Source: Anisodus tanguticus
Lineage: Eukaryota > Streptophyta > Magnoliopsida > Solanales > Solanaceae
Length of the DNA: 64,000 nucleotides
Direction: 5' to 3'
NCBI GenBank assembly: GCA_034509755.1
Contig: CM067559.1
Span: 39,576,032 to 39,640,031 of the forward strand
The notes under the pieces were generated by a model that worked only from the letters and a program-made list of their open reading frames with translations, was not told where the DNA came from and ran no database searches. Below are positions 37,404 to 49,500 of the stretch, one piece after another. Numbering within the stretch: the stretch's first letter is position 1; every line of letters begins with the position of its first letter. The position numbers and the translations under genes are program-made.

Positions 37404-38994
37404 TTATAGGAAAAAAAAGAATCTTTTGAATATGCATGGTTTAGGAAGCATATTTATGACGCTGACACCTCAATAAAATATCTGATAGCCAAATCTTGAG
37501 AAAGGAAAAGACAGTAATTTAGATGTCTTGTTCGTGCATGTTATTTTATTAGGCCAATTTAACTTGTTATATCCGGTTGCAGAATCAGGAGTTTCATTAA
37601 GGAGATTTAAAATTTGAAGAAGTAAACACACGAAGAAATCAAGGAGATTAAATAATTATTATATGTATCAAAAAATAATTTTAATCTTATATATAGTGTA
37701 CTCTTCTGCCGAAGGGATTTTAAATGAATTTCCTTGACTTGGCTCCACCTGGTTATATTAGATTATTACTTTACTTTCTAAATTATCTTATTAGCTGAAA
37801 TTTGACGACTATGCAATGCTTTGCAATTTTCACACGTTTACCTACCTCATATTTTTATTAATTTACCTATATCTTTAGTATGTCTATTCACGTGTCAGTT
37901 TGATCCTTTTTAATGAGTCAAAAACTTCTATGTACTTTGATACTATGTCTAAATGTGTAATCCTATCATCTACAAGTTTAAATTGTAACAGATAACACAT
38001 ACTTACTTAATTACTCAATTTTCTATATGGTTAATCTTATCCCGATAAAAAATACTTAAATTTTGGAGAAACTACTTTAGAAAAATCAGGTTCTGAACTC
38101 TTTTTAGGTTTAAGATTTTTTTTTCGGTTAATAAACTTTCTCTGTATAAAAGCTTTAGGAAAACCCCTTGTAAATTCATATTACACGTTAGATTCCTTCT
38201 AGATTTAGGAGTCTTTGTTTTACTAATATAATTCTTTTTATCTATTTAAATATTAAGCTGTATACAATTTTACTTTAAGTATTCATCTATCACAACTTTG
38301 CACAGTCCCCCCCCCCCCTCCACTTGCCGAGCAGCTACGTCAACGTGCCCATGACAAAGTTGTCTCCTATCTTTGAGAGTTCTTTTTTCCTTGAGCAAAA
38401 AGATTTTATATTAGTAATTGTTTTTAATAGATCTCAAAAAATACATCCATAATATATCGAGAATCTTAGTAGGTGTTTGTCATAGAATTTATATTTTTTT
38501 ATTCTGGAATTTATGAAGTTGAAGATGTAGTTGTGTAGAGGCGGAGTCATGATTTGAATCTTATGGGTGCGAGATTTTTTTAAGTTACTAAAATTTAAAT
38601 TAACAGTTTATACATATTCAATAAATTTTTTAAGATAAATATAAAGTTTGGACTAAAGCTACCGAATTCAATCGAGTCGTAAGTTGTACTATAGCTCTAC
38701 CCCTGAAGTTTACTTGTATTTGGACTTATATTTTTTTTTTCAAAGGAGAGAAGAGAACGCTTTTCCAACTCGAAGTGGAAGATGGAGTTAGAAAACAAAA
38801 TTTGAGCAGTTTTCCAAATTTGAAATCCAACTCCAAATTGGATTTGAAATTTTTATAACCAAACACTAGTTTTCAAATAAAGTAAAAATTTAGTCCTAAA
38901 AAATTATTCTGATGGGCCAAATGGGCCAGCCCTTAGATCTATTTCATTTTGTTGCTTTTGTTTTTGCGGTTAAATGGGATATGGGGAAGGGCCT
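37404..38994. other. Intergenic region, nothing recognised
   Basis: AT-rich, with a poly-C run at about 38308-38317. A stretch near 38537-38705 (AGAGGCGGAGTCATGATTTG to AGCTCTACCCCTG) resembles a dispersed plant repeat, also hinted at 20519-20700. No gene seen. Confidence 0.5.
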
Positions 38995-39192
38995 CGGAGA
39001 AGGATAATCCCAATTTGGGCTCATTATTAAGCCCAACATTTTGGGCCGAATTTCTAACGAATATCACTTGTTCAGTCCACTACCTTCATCGGCCGGCGGC
39101 GGCTATCTCCGACGAAGTTTTCTTATCTCCGACATCGTATTTTCTCTTCTAAATCCGATAATAATATGGTGAGCTTTCTCGTATACTTATAC

Positions 39193-40110
39193 CTTGTTTG
39201 GATGGTTGTTACATATCTTTTCATAATGTATCGTATTGTACTGTACTGTATTGCTTTGATAAATACAATTGTTAGTTTGGTGGAGATCTACTCCTATCCT
39301 AGTAGATCACTAGTATAGTTCCCTAGCCACGATTCTGCATGTTTGCTATGTAAGGTATGATCTCATATATTTTCATAATATATCGTATCATATTGTATTG
39401 TATTGTATTGTATTGTTTTGATATGTACAAAGTTTGGATAGATTGTATCTAGATAATGCCATATATCAACAACCTATAAAAGATAAACCTAAAGAAAAAT
39501 AGAATAGGAGTAGAGTTATTATAAAAAGGTGTAGGGTAAAGCATAAAATTGAATTATTAAATAATAAGCAAAGGCTAGTAGGTAGTTGAGCGTTGTCACA
39601 CATATCTTTACATACATGTAGTCGTAGTATTATTTGGTGTTTCTTGTACTTCGATTAGCGTATGATATTTATGGCTGTTATGGTATTGTTCATTTTCTCA
39701 GACTTAGTTATGCTATTATCTGTTATTTCTTTACTTCTGTTGTTTCTTTTTTCGTATTGCTTTTGTTTGCTTATCTTTGAGCCGAGGGTCTATCGAAACA
39801 ACCTCTCTACCTCCCAAGATAGAGGTGAGGTCTGCGTACACCCCACCCTCCCCACCCCACTTGTGGGATTACATTGGGTATGTTGTTGTTGTTGTAATAA
39901 GCAAAGGAAAAATGAGTAATAAAAGATAATGTAACGACGCGATCACAAATTCATACCAAATGGGTCGTTACCTAAAATGAAACTTCTCATTGTTATGTAA
40001 CAATGGATATAACGATACGATACAATAAAGTTTAAGTAACAATGAAAACAAACATTGCATTATACAATACAATACAAAACATTGCATTAGGTAACAGCCA
40101 TCCAAACAAG
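39193..40110. mobile_element. TIR element (hAT-MITE-like) in pseudogene intron 1, holding a nested retroposon
   Basis: Termini CTTGTTTGGATGGTTGTTAC and GTAACAGCCATCCAAACAAG are inverted repeats of a family widespread in Solanaceae. The interior is rich in TATTGTATTGTATCG-type runs. The intact synthetase gene has no insert at the matching site (19860-19872). About 600 bp without the nested insertion; no coding sequence. Confidence 0.85.
39575..39894 (+). mobile_element. TTG-tailed retroposon nested in the TIR element
   Basis: Target duplication TAATAAGCAAAGG at 39562-39574 and 39895-39907. The body carries GAGCCGAGGGTCTATCG, ACCTCCCAAGATAGAGGTGA and GGGTATG(TTG)n. About 200 bp of 5' sequence precedes the conserved end, suggesting a 5'-truncated RTE LINE rather than a bare SINE. 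Confidence 0.88.
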
Positions 40111-40756
40111 CTGTTATTGATTTCATTTTTAAAATTCAAAATTTTTGTACTTTTTTAATGTGAATTGAAATGATTGTAGGCTGAGTCGGAGGGTAAATTA
40201 CACGAGATGGTGAAAAACTGCAAACCGGAGGTAAGAAACTGTCAAGGTAGTTATTGTCATATACATTGTGATTTCCTTTATTGACGTTGGGTATCTGATA
40301 GGCGGCATCAGCATCAGCATCAGAGGGAAGACAATTAACACCTGAAGAGCTGGAGAAGAAAAAGAAAAAGGAAGAAAAGGTCTGAAGACTACTTTCTTTT
40401 TTGTTCTGTTGTGATGGATGATTCCTCACAATGAACCATTGCAATTCGACAATATTTTTGGTGTTCAGACATCAGTGCCTTGTTAAAATCAATATTCTTA
40501 GTGATATTCAAGTATATGGATTCTAACTTAGGATTGACGCAGTTGATAAATATTCTAAGTGGTCCTTTTGTGTTTATTGCTGGCAGGCCTGAGAGAAAGA
40601 GTTGAAAAAACTCAAGGCTGCACAAAAAGCGGAAGCAGCAAAACAGGTAAAATACGTTGTTTATTTATCTAATTATTTGATACTTGTGTACTTCATAAAT
40701 GCCTGGTTTAGTGGAATGGCTTGTAGCTATCTCTGTTATGCTGTTTGTGATATACT

Positions 40757-40975
40757 CCCCCCGTCCCAATTTATGTGAAGGAGATAAAGTGGGCATGGAG
40801 TTTAAGAAAGTAAAGAAGCTTTTGGAATTTGTGCTCTAATATTAGCCATAAATATTTATGTGGCTAAATCATCTTAGTAAGGGTAAAATGAAAATTTTGA
40901 AGTTAAATTGTTACTAAATATAGAAAGGGTCATTCTTTTTGGGCCTGAATAAAAAGGAAAGTGTGTCATTTTGAA
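40757..40975. mobile_element. Stowaway-like MITE in pseudogene intron 4
   Basis: The left end CTCCCCCCGTCCCAATTTAT follows TA; the right end is decayed. The intact gene lacks it at the matching place (near 21155-21175). Confidence 0.65.
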
Positions 40976-41345
40976 GGAAAAGGAATTGCCAAACTCTCGT
41001 TACCACTACCGAGACGTTCAGCAAGTCCAGACAGTGAATTTGTTTTAATTATAATCTAATTTATGCTTTTTCCAAGCTTCGCTGACACAGTTCCTCTGGA
41101 TTAAGGCACAAGCCTCCTCCAATGTGTCAAAGACTGCTAAGAAGAAGAGCTCAAAAAGGAATGGTGGAGAGTCTCACCTGAGGATTTTGTTGATCCAGAA
41201 ATACCTCTTGGGGAGAAGAAGAAGCTCTCCCGTCAAATGGCAAAGACTTATAATCCCAGTGCTGTAGAGAAATTGCGAGTCTGAAATTGGTTTACCTTTA
41301 CCATCTAATTTACTAATTCAGAAAAAAAATTCTCTTGTTAGCACA

Positions 41346-42285
41346 TGATTAACGGTGGCGAGGGCCGGTACTTTTCGATACCTCTCTCTACTAGTTAGTT
41401 ACTTAAGCATAAGAATAATTCAGTAACCAACCTACAATAAGTCTACAATTCAGTTAAGCATAAGTACTCTCAAGTCACACATCGCACAAGTCCAACTTAA
41501 ACCCCGTTCAGGGTGTCTAGATCCCTCAAGCTTCTCTACTAAATCTCACAACAAGGTTAAACTTAGGCTAACAGTATTCCTTCTAGCAGTCTAAAGGTCA
41601 CAAGTATAATAGAGTTCAAATCCAGGCACATACAACATCAACACATATCATGAATATAAATGAATGCAATGCAGGACGATATGTTTGAATGTAAATGGCC
41701 ATAAATACCTGGTATACACACGGTGCTGCAGTAGCTATCACGTGACCCATGGGGGACTCATGAGGTCCATATACCCATCCGATCCCTTCGAATACCAGCA
41801 CGAGGGTTGAAGCCTCATATCAATCATCACTCTCATAACCATGTACCATATCCCTTAATCCGACTTCCCAAGTCATTCTCAGCGATTTATCAATAAATCA
41901 ATGCCAAGTATATATAATGTATGAATGAGATGGTTATGAATACACCATGAAATCAGCATAATCAGTTTATCAATAATTATCAGTCATATTCAAGTGTTCA
42001 GTTAGAAGGGGAGCCTTGGAGTAACTGGTAAAGTTGCTGCCATGTGATGTCATGGGTTCAAGCCGTGGAAATAGCCTCTTGCAAAAATGTGAGGTAAGAC
42101 TGCATACAATAGACCCTTGTGGTTCGATCCTTCTCCAGACCCCGCGCATAGCGGGAGCTTAGTGCATCGGGCTACTCTTCTTTTTTATTCAAGTGTTCAG
42201 ACAAGATGTAGAGTGATGAATGCATGACAGTCAAATTAGAAGATCACATCAAATGGCTACAAGCCCAAGGCTAAACTAATGGTGG
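41346..42285. other. Foreign DNA filling the deletion inside the synthetase pseudogene
   Basis: Homology to the intact gene stops at about 41345 (in intron 5) and resumes at about 42286 (in intron 19). Apart from the Au SINE, the filler has no match elsewhere in the window and no open frame. GC-balanced blocks such as CACGTGACCCATGGGGGACT suggest an LTR-retrotransposon fragment, but I cannot name it. CTAAACTAATGGTGGTGATC-like sequence occurs twice at the right junction (near 42272 and 42313). Confidence 0.7.
42002..42185 (+). mobile_element. Full-length Au-type SINE with 15-bp target duplication
   Basis: TATTCAAGTGTTCAG at 41987-42001 and 42186-42200 flanks it. The head is GGAGCCTTGGAGTAACTGG, the B box region GGGTTCAAGCCGTGG, and the tail CCCCGCGCATAGCGGGAGCT. 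It is the best-preserved SINE in the window. Confidence 0.95.
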
Positions 42286-43545
42286 TGATCTTTAAGACAT
42301 TTAACTTTCCAAACTAATGGTGGTGATCTTGCTGTCCTCAGGCTAAAAGCCTTTGTGTGTTGCCCAAATGATACTGTGGAGATCATAAAAAGCCGGGAGC
42401 TCGAGATTTCTACTCTAGCTACACTGTCATCTTTGAAGGTATCTCTTTCTTTGTCTGGTTTGGTTCTATTTGATTTAAGGCTTCTTCATCTCCTCCTTAT
42501 GGTATCTTCTTGGTTTGTGAAAAAAAAGAAAACAAAAATCATATTTGTAAGTTTGTTTATTTATGATTTCTTAGAAGAATGGTTTATACTTTTATTTCAA
42601 TTGAACGTCGGTATTAGCTGCAAAATTTGTCCAATCAATGCATGTTTTGATGTGAGTTGCACAACTACGCTATAAAAAACTACTTTTATTGTTTTCAATT
42701 GCATCAAAAACATGTTATTCATCCTCAGTTTTCCCTACTCTTTGTTTGATAGGGTTAATAATTTTATGAATAATGGGAAAATCTCCATACACAAGATGTA
42801 TACCAAAAAGTAGAGAACTACAACAAACATCCCTATTTAGTTGGTACCTTTCCTTTTTCACATGATATGAAGTAATGAAGCTGGATGTATATTTAAACAT
42901 CCTGTATTTTCTCGTAAATATTTCACTTGGCCTTTAAAATGTAATGGCCACTCATCAAGTCATGATCAACAACAGCCTTGCCCCAACATGTTTATAGTCG
43001 AGGACGCAATCAATTGAAGCCTTTGTCTTTTGAGGGAAAAGCGGAGCTAGATGAGAGAGGACCAACAAAGAGTGCATTTAAATAATCCTATGAAGTATTT
43101 ATATGAGCTCGACTTTTCAGTGTCCATTAGGTTCAAAGTATGGTGTATGCATGTTTTTTTGAGTTATATTTCCTCATTTTTCTTACGGATCTACATTTCT
43201 TACATTGATTCTCATCAGGTCTCAAGTGACAGTGATGCAGTAGCTCCAGCTCAATGGCCGAAAGAAGATGTGGTTGTTGTGAGTGAATCTGTCAGTTTAT
43301 CTTGAGAAAAAAGTGTGCAAGTAAGCCAGAGGCTGAAGTTGAAAGGCTCAAAAAGAAGAAAGACGGGACTAGGAAGTAAGTGAAGTTTCATAGACTAGAC
43401 TATTATTACAGATTTTGATTTTCTGGCTAGTAGGATAAGTGCCTTTGAATTGCTTTCCTTGGAGCTAGACTCTCTTTTTCCCGTCAGGGAATGAAGAAAA
43501 TTAGTTTTTGTGTAGAAGACAAGTAAAAGAGATGTTCAATCCTAT

Positions 43546-43655
43546 GTTGCTCGAACTCTTCAAATATGTCAACGGTTGCGTGTTGGATCCACCAAATGTA
43601 ATGCATTTTTGGAGGATCCGACACGGGTGCGGCAACTTTGGAAGCCTGAGCAACA
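43546..43655. mobile_element. Palindromic MITE, same site as in the intact gene
   Basis: GTTGCTCGAACTCTTC at the left, CCTGAGCAAC at the right, flanked by CCTAT/ATAGG. It occupies the position matching 32626-32740, so it was there before the gene was duplicated. Confidence 0.85.
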
Positions 43656-44834
43656 TAGGTTGAATCAGTATATAAAACATTTTGGCTTTGCAAAAACAGG
43701 AAATTGGTGATCGTCTTTAGTTTTACGAGTTACTGAAACTTGAGGAAAGTTTCAATCAGGTAATGCGTAGAGTCATTGAGTTACGTTGAGAAAGATGTTT
43801 GGTGTATAGGGAACATTGTGTAAAAGATCAATCTAGCTTGTGATAGTGACATCTTTGATAGCCTGAAATAATGTTCCTCTTTGTCACTCCGATTCGTTCA
43901 AATAAATTTTATAAGTGTTCCACCTTCCCCCTCGTATCTGCAAGTGACTGATTCATCCCAAACTATAATACCAAATTCTGTGCAATTACAGCATCCATTT
44001 GAAGAATTATGCATAAGTGCAATTTGGCTTCTTGTCATTCAGTGTCTTCGTTTAAAAGTGGATATAGCGAAATTTGAGTCAGTTCATATTGTGAAGTTTA
44101 CAAGCTGCTCAATTTGCCATGTACTAACTCTTTCTTCTTTTGCAGGCAATATCAAAGCTTAGCCAAAATCATGAGTGCCTGTGGCTACAAAGAGAAAGTT
44201 CTGGCTAACGTCCATGAAGAAAATACATCGAAACTTGGTGACCTCAAGCAACAACTGGAATCGTACGAAGAAAATATTGAGTCTCATACGTCAAATTGAG
44301 GCACTATAATTGCAGTATTTTTCAGGTTGAGCCGAGGATCACCATTTTTAAAAAATTGACTTTTCCCTCTCCATTGTTTAACCCATTTGATCCCCTATTG
44401 CTCTTTACTGGGGAATTTGCTTTGTTTTTATTTCTGTTGAAGTTGAATTATATTATTATTAGTGTATCAGGTTGCATTTCTAATATAGTGACGATTATTA
44501 AAATTTGTGATATGGCGAGGTGTTTTCTGTAATTATGGTATACTCTTTTGCAACAACTGAACAACACATGAGACTTTTGTCATTTCACCAAGATTTGTGA
44601 ACAATTCAACAAGATAGGTAGATTGAAGATAGTACCAAATATTGAGGCAAAATTTATGGCAAATTGAACAACATGGTCAAGTTTCTCTAATTAAAAAGGC
44701 TTACCACATATTATTTTCTTTGGTTCGGTTATCGTACTATTGTTGTTATTACTGTTCTTTTTTTTCTATTTGAAACATAACTTTTTCACTATTGTATTTT
44801 CTTTTCAAATATGCTTAGAACTGTTTTACTTGAA

Positions 44835-44965
44835 TTGAGGGTCTATCGGAAACAACCTCTCTGTCTTCACAAGGAAAAAGCAAGGTCTGCGTACACACCA
44901 CCCTCTCCAGACTCCACTTGTAGAATTACACTGAGTATGAATATGTTATTGTTGATGTTGGTAAC
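44835..44965 (+). mobile_element. TTG-tailed retroposon, diverged
   Basis: TTGAGGGTCTATCGGAAACA, CAAGGTCTGCGTACACACCA, TTACACTGAGTATG and a degenerate TTG tail. The 5' limit is unclear. Confidence 0.75.
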
Positions 44966-45474
44966 ATAATTGTATATTTTGTGTGTTTTACCGGATATAT
45001 ACAACATAATTGTATGTCTTGTGTATATTACTTACTTATGTTTTTGGTGTGTGTAAATATATATATATATATATATTATTAAATATTAAAAATAATCTCC
45101 CGTTAAGAGAATAATTAGTTGGGGTGCACCTCTACGTAAAAGTCCCAAGAAAATAGTTGGGGTGCACCTCTACATAATTGTATGTCTAATCTTTATTATT
45201 TGTTTTGGGAAACTTATGTCAAGGTATCCTTCGACCAACTAGTTTATTCAACATAGTTGAAGTATACACTATTTATATACTTCGGTTGTATGTATAATAT
45301 ATATGTGTGTCTATTGTGTATGTATAGTCTATGTATATTTAATATAAAGTATATATAGTTATAGGAAATTTTTTGATTGTTATAGAGAATGACTGTTATA
45401 CACCTATAACAACATTCGACATTTAAATAATATTTGACTGTTATAGGCAAAAAAGATGCATAAAATCTATCTTT

Positions 45475-45771
45475 CGTGTATGTTCTTTCGTGTACTTTGT
45501 TTATCCTATTTACATGCGTTAGTTACTGCTTCTTTTTTCCAGAATGTTTTATCATGGCTTATTCACTTTTGTTACCATCATTTTCATACTGCTTTAAATT
45601 TCTTGTCCCAATCTGACCGTTTCTCTTGCTTTGTTTGTGCCTATGCTTTGTCTTGATTCGAGGGTCTTTCAGAAACAACCTCTCTACTTACCAAGGTAGA
45701 GGTAAGATCTGTGTACACTCTACCTTTCCCAGACCCCACGTTGTGGGACTTCACTGGGTATGTTGTTGTTG
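45475..45771 (+). mobile_element. TTG-tailed retroposon with unusually long target duplication
   Basis: An identical direct repeat of about 37 bp flanks the insert at 45438-45474 and 45772-45808. The conserved end (GGGTCTTTCAGAAACAACCT ... CACTGGGTATG(TTG)n) is preceded by about 180 bp of further 5' sequence; part of it (TTTTCATACTGCTTTAAATT) is shared with the intron 21 copy at 32290. Confidence 0.9.
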
Positions 45772-46362
45772 CTGTTATAGGCAAAAAAGATGCATAAAAT
45801 CTATCTTTTTATTTTTTAATGTTATAAAAAATAACAAAATTATTTAAATCTCAAAGACATGCACACTTAACTAACTAAACACTAAAGAAAGTTAATACAA
45901 TTTTAATAAATTCATAACTGAATGTATAAAATTTTAAGCTCTAAGACACATATTTTAAATCTACTTGAAAATTAAATTCTTGAAGAAAGAAATTTATAAT
46001 TGTAGCTTGTTTAAAAAAGATTAGAAGGAATGAAAGATTTGTCTATTTGCTTGCTCTAAAGAATAGAATTCGTACACCTTATTCACATTTCTTTTATTTT
46101 TGAAAATTATTTATAAATAAAAATAGAAGACAGTGATACTTTTAGATTACAAAGATGTATTAATATGTAATATTCTATCATAAATATAGTATATTAAAGT
46201 ATCAAACTAAATATTTGTTCAAAATCTCTACATTTATTATTCATAATCATAGATGTTTTATTTTTATAAAGATGGTTAATTATTATATTACCAAAAAAAG
46301 AAGATAGTTGTTATATAGGAGATAATTTTACAAAGAGTGCACTGTTATAAAGTTGATTATTA

Positions 46363-46527
46363 TGTAGAATAGTGTAAATCTCCTTGATGGAGTTCTCTTA
46401 TTAGTGTAATATATATAGAGTATACAATTGTAGTCCTAATAGAATTAGGAAATCTATTTTACATTAATTACACTAAATATTAATTACAGAATATATTGTG
46501 AATATATATGGAATATATTCACTATCA
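46363..46527 (-). repeat. 3' LTR of the full-length copia element
   Basis: 165 bp, near-identical to 50479-50643; differences are a handful of substitutions (for example TCTACA versus TATACA at the end). Confidence 0.93.
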
Positions 46528-49500
46528 CACCCCTTCAGTCAGAACGGGAGGAGGCCGGACGCTGAGACTAAATCTGAAGTCAAGGAACAGTTGTCGAGGA
46601 AGCCCCTTTGTGAAGATATCTGTGTACTGATACGAAGAAGGAACATGCAACACCCTAACGTGACCCATTGCAACCTTCTCACGAACAAAGTGAATATTCA
46701 TCTCAATATGCTTGGTTCGCTGATGCCGAACCGGGTTATGAGACAAATAAACAACAGATATGTTATCATAGTAAACTAAAAATGCCTTACGTATGGGGAA
46801 ATGGGTGACGTGTTGGTTCACAACGCCTCGATATTATGCTTCTGCACTTGAATGGAAAAGCGTGACTTAAAGCTTGGCCGACCACAATATAATATTATCC
46901 CCTAAAAATACACAATAGCCGGACGTGGATCGACGGGTGTCCAGACAGTCTGCCCAATCTGTGTCTATGTAAGATAGCAATCTAGACAGTGCAAAGGGAT
47001 ATAAATGAAGTATATAGTCAAGTGTGCCCTTAACGTACCGAATGATACGTTAAGAGCTGTAAAGTTAGGCTCCCTAGGAGCGTTCATAAACAAGCACACA
47101 TGTTGAACTGCATATGCAATATCTGGTCAAATGAAAGTGAGATATTGGAGAGCACATGCGAGACTCCTATAAAGAGAGGGATCGCTGACCGGATCCCCGT
47201 CATCCGCACTGAGTTTGGACTTTGAGTCTACTGGAGTGGGCATGATCTTGCAATTTGCCTATTTAGCCTTGTAGACGATCTCCTCTGCATACTTGCGCTG
47301 ACACAAGAACATGGTATGGGCAAATCTGTTCACTGATTTCCCCAAAAAATAACTCAACTTGCCCAAGTCAGTCATTGCAAATTTAGACTTTAGTAGAGAA
47401 ATGATCTCGTGCTTCAGGCCTTCTGAAGAAGTTGTCAGAACAATATCATCCACATATAATAGAAGGTAAGTTGTGTCAGTACCTCAATGAAAAATGAACA
47501 ATGAATGATCACTCTTTCTGCACACGAAGCTGATCTGTATGATGTAAGTGGAAAACCGCTCATACCAGGTCCTGGGGGCTTGTTTCAACCCATTTAGCGA
47601 CTTACAAAGATGATAAATATGCTGAGGAGTCTCCGGATGCACAAATCCTGGTGGTTGATGCATATAAATGGTTTCTTTCAAATCCCCATGTAAGAAAACA
47701 TTATTCACATCAAACTGGTGAATAGGCCAATTCTTCCCCATAGCTATGCTAAAAACCATGCGGATGGTAGCTGACTTAACCACTGGACTGAAAGTCTCAC
47801 CACAATCAACACCCTCATGTTTCCCTGTGCCATTTGCCACAAGTCTGGCCTTGTGACGTTTAACGGCACCATTATCTCTGAACTTATGACGAAATAGCTA
47901 CATACAATGGATTACATTCACCCCCTCAGGTTGCGGAACAAGATCTCAAGTGCGTTGTGAAGTAAGCGCATTAAACTCCTAACGCATAGCCACATTCCAA
48001 TTCGGGTCAAGTTTGGCTAAAGTTGAGTTTTTAGGTAGCAGGGAGATGGTTTGAGTGGACAAATTAAAATGGACTTTAGGTTAGAAAATCCTGTGTTGTG
48101 CACGAGTTTTCATACGATGGGTTGGGGTGGGATCGGGTTGGGCTGGTTAGTGGCGGAATTGGGCCGTGAGATATTTGGCTGGGCAATTTCATCACTGGGC
48201 TGGGCAGTTTGGGTATTGCGTTGGGTAGTGGGATGGGCGTTTTGTATATTGGGCTGGGCAATTTGTATATTTAGTTGTGCATTTTGTATATTGGGATGGC
48301 CAGTTGGTGTATGAGGCAGGGCAGTGGCGTTGATAGGCTGCGGGGCAGTTCGGGTTAGACTGGGTGCAGTGGGTGGGGCCGACGGGAAGGGTGACGTTGC
48401 AGTGGGTCCCATAGATGGGGAAATGGGTGACGTGTTGGTATTTGGCCAATATAGTGCATTTTGAAGTATAGGGAATGTGTCCAAGTCATCAAGGAAACTA
48501 TAATCAGTGACTCGAAATTTTTGGATGTTGGCAAATGGGAAAATGTACTCATCAAACGTGACATGTCGTGAGACTAGGATTTTGTTTGTGGATAACTCAT
48601 AGCACAAGTACCTCCTATGGTTCGACAGTAAACCTAGGAAGACGCAAGGAGTGAAGCGAGGTGCTAATTTGTGAGGGACCGTAGAGGCAAGATTTGGGTA
48701 ACAAAGACAACCAAAAATTCAAATGTGATCATATGAAGGGATCCGACGGAAGAGAATTTCGGTGGGTGTCCTATTTTGGATCGTACGGGTAGGTAAGATG
48801 TTAAGAATTTGTTCTAACATTTTTAATGCATATACTCAAAAGGTAGGGGGAGAGACACATGAAAAAGAAAGGTACGAATCATATTGTTAATGATGCGGAG
48901 AATTCTTTCGGCTTTACTATTTTGAGGGGAAGTATGGGGGCAGGAGAAACGAAAAACCATGCCATTAGCCGCACAAAAATTATGAATAAAGGAGTTATTG
49001 AACTCACGACCATTATCACATTGAAACATTTTGATGTCTTTTTCAAATTGTGTTTTAACCAATGTACGAAATTCAAGGAATTTGGAGTAAACTTGAGACT
49101 TAAGTTTAAGCGGATAGACCCAAAGAAAGTGAGAAAAGTCATTCAAAAATACTAAATAATATTTATGACCTAGGTTGCTATTTATAGGAGATGTCCATAA
49201 ATCCGCATGAATAATATCAAAGTGAGAGAAAGTAATACTTAAAGAAGACGTAAATGGAAGTCTAACATGTTTCCCTAGATGACAAGAGGAGCAACTATCT
49301 GAAAGTTTACCTTTATTACATTGAATTAAATTGCGGTTTCTAAGAGAATAAAAACAAGAGCTCCTAGATGATCAAGTCTACTATGCCACGTTGATAAAAA
49401 TATGGCAGCTAAAGTGGTGGGTGAGTGATATGGGCAGCAGACGTGGATAGGAAAGGATAGAGGTCCCCCACACTATTATATCTCGTAAGAAGTCTCCCTG

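Larger units (their letters stand above)
38995..44545 (+). pseudogene. Partial duplicated valyl-tRNA synthetase gene (exons 1-5 and 20-22)
   Basis: Promoter, exons 1-5 and introns match 19610-21555; after a block of foreign DNA, introns and exons 20-22 plus the 3' flank match 31130-33530. Exons sit at about 39166-39168, 40180-40230, 40302-40379, 40587-40646, 41106-41275, 42335-42430, 43220-43377 and 44147-44308. Defects: AGA to TGA stop at 40590-40592 in exon 4; a frameshift in exon 5 near 41155; exon 5 donor changed from GT to GC near 41276; loss of exons 6-19 with both signature motifs; an early stop in exon 21 (TGA near 43304). Because introns are kept, it arose by DNA duplication, not by retroposition. 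Exons 1-3 are still open, and the upstream presequence-like frame (FSYLRHRIFSSKSDNN) is intact. Confidence 0.93.
44546..46362. other. Intergenic region with retroposon fragments
   Basis: AT-rich. Holds a (TA)n run at about 45060-45077 and a direct repeat of GTTGGGGTGCACCTCTAC (near 45118 and 45157), besides the two retroposons listed. No gene seen. Confidence 0.6.

Noticed and set aside
38995..44545. A second working valyl-tRNA synthetase gene
   Set aside because: It lacks exons 6-19 with HIGH and KMSKS, and has a stop, a frameshift and a damaged donor.
38995..44545. Processed (retroposed) pseudogene
   Set aside because: Introns 1-4, 20 and 21 and promoter sequence are kept, so the copy is a DNA duplication.
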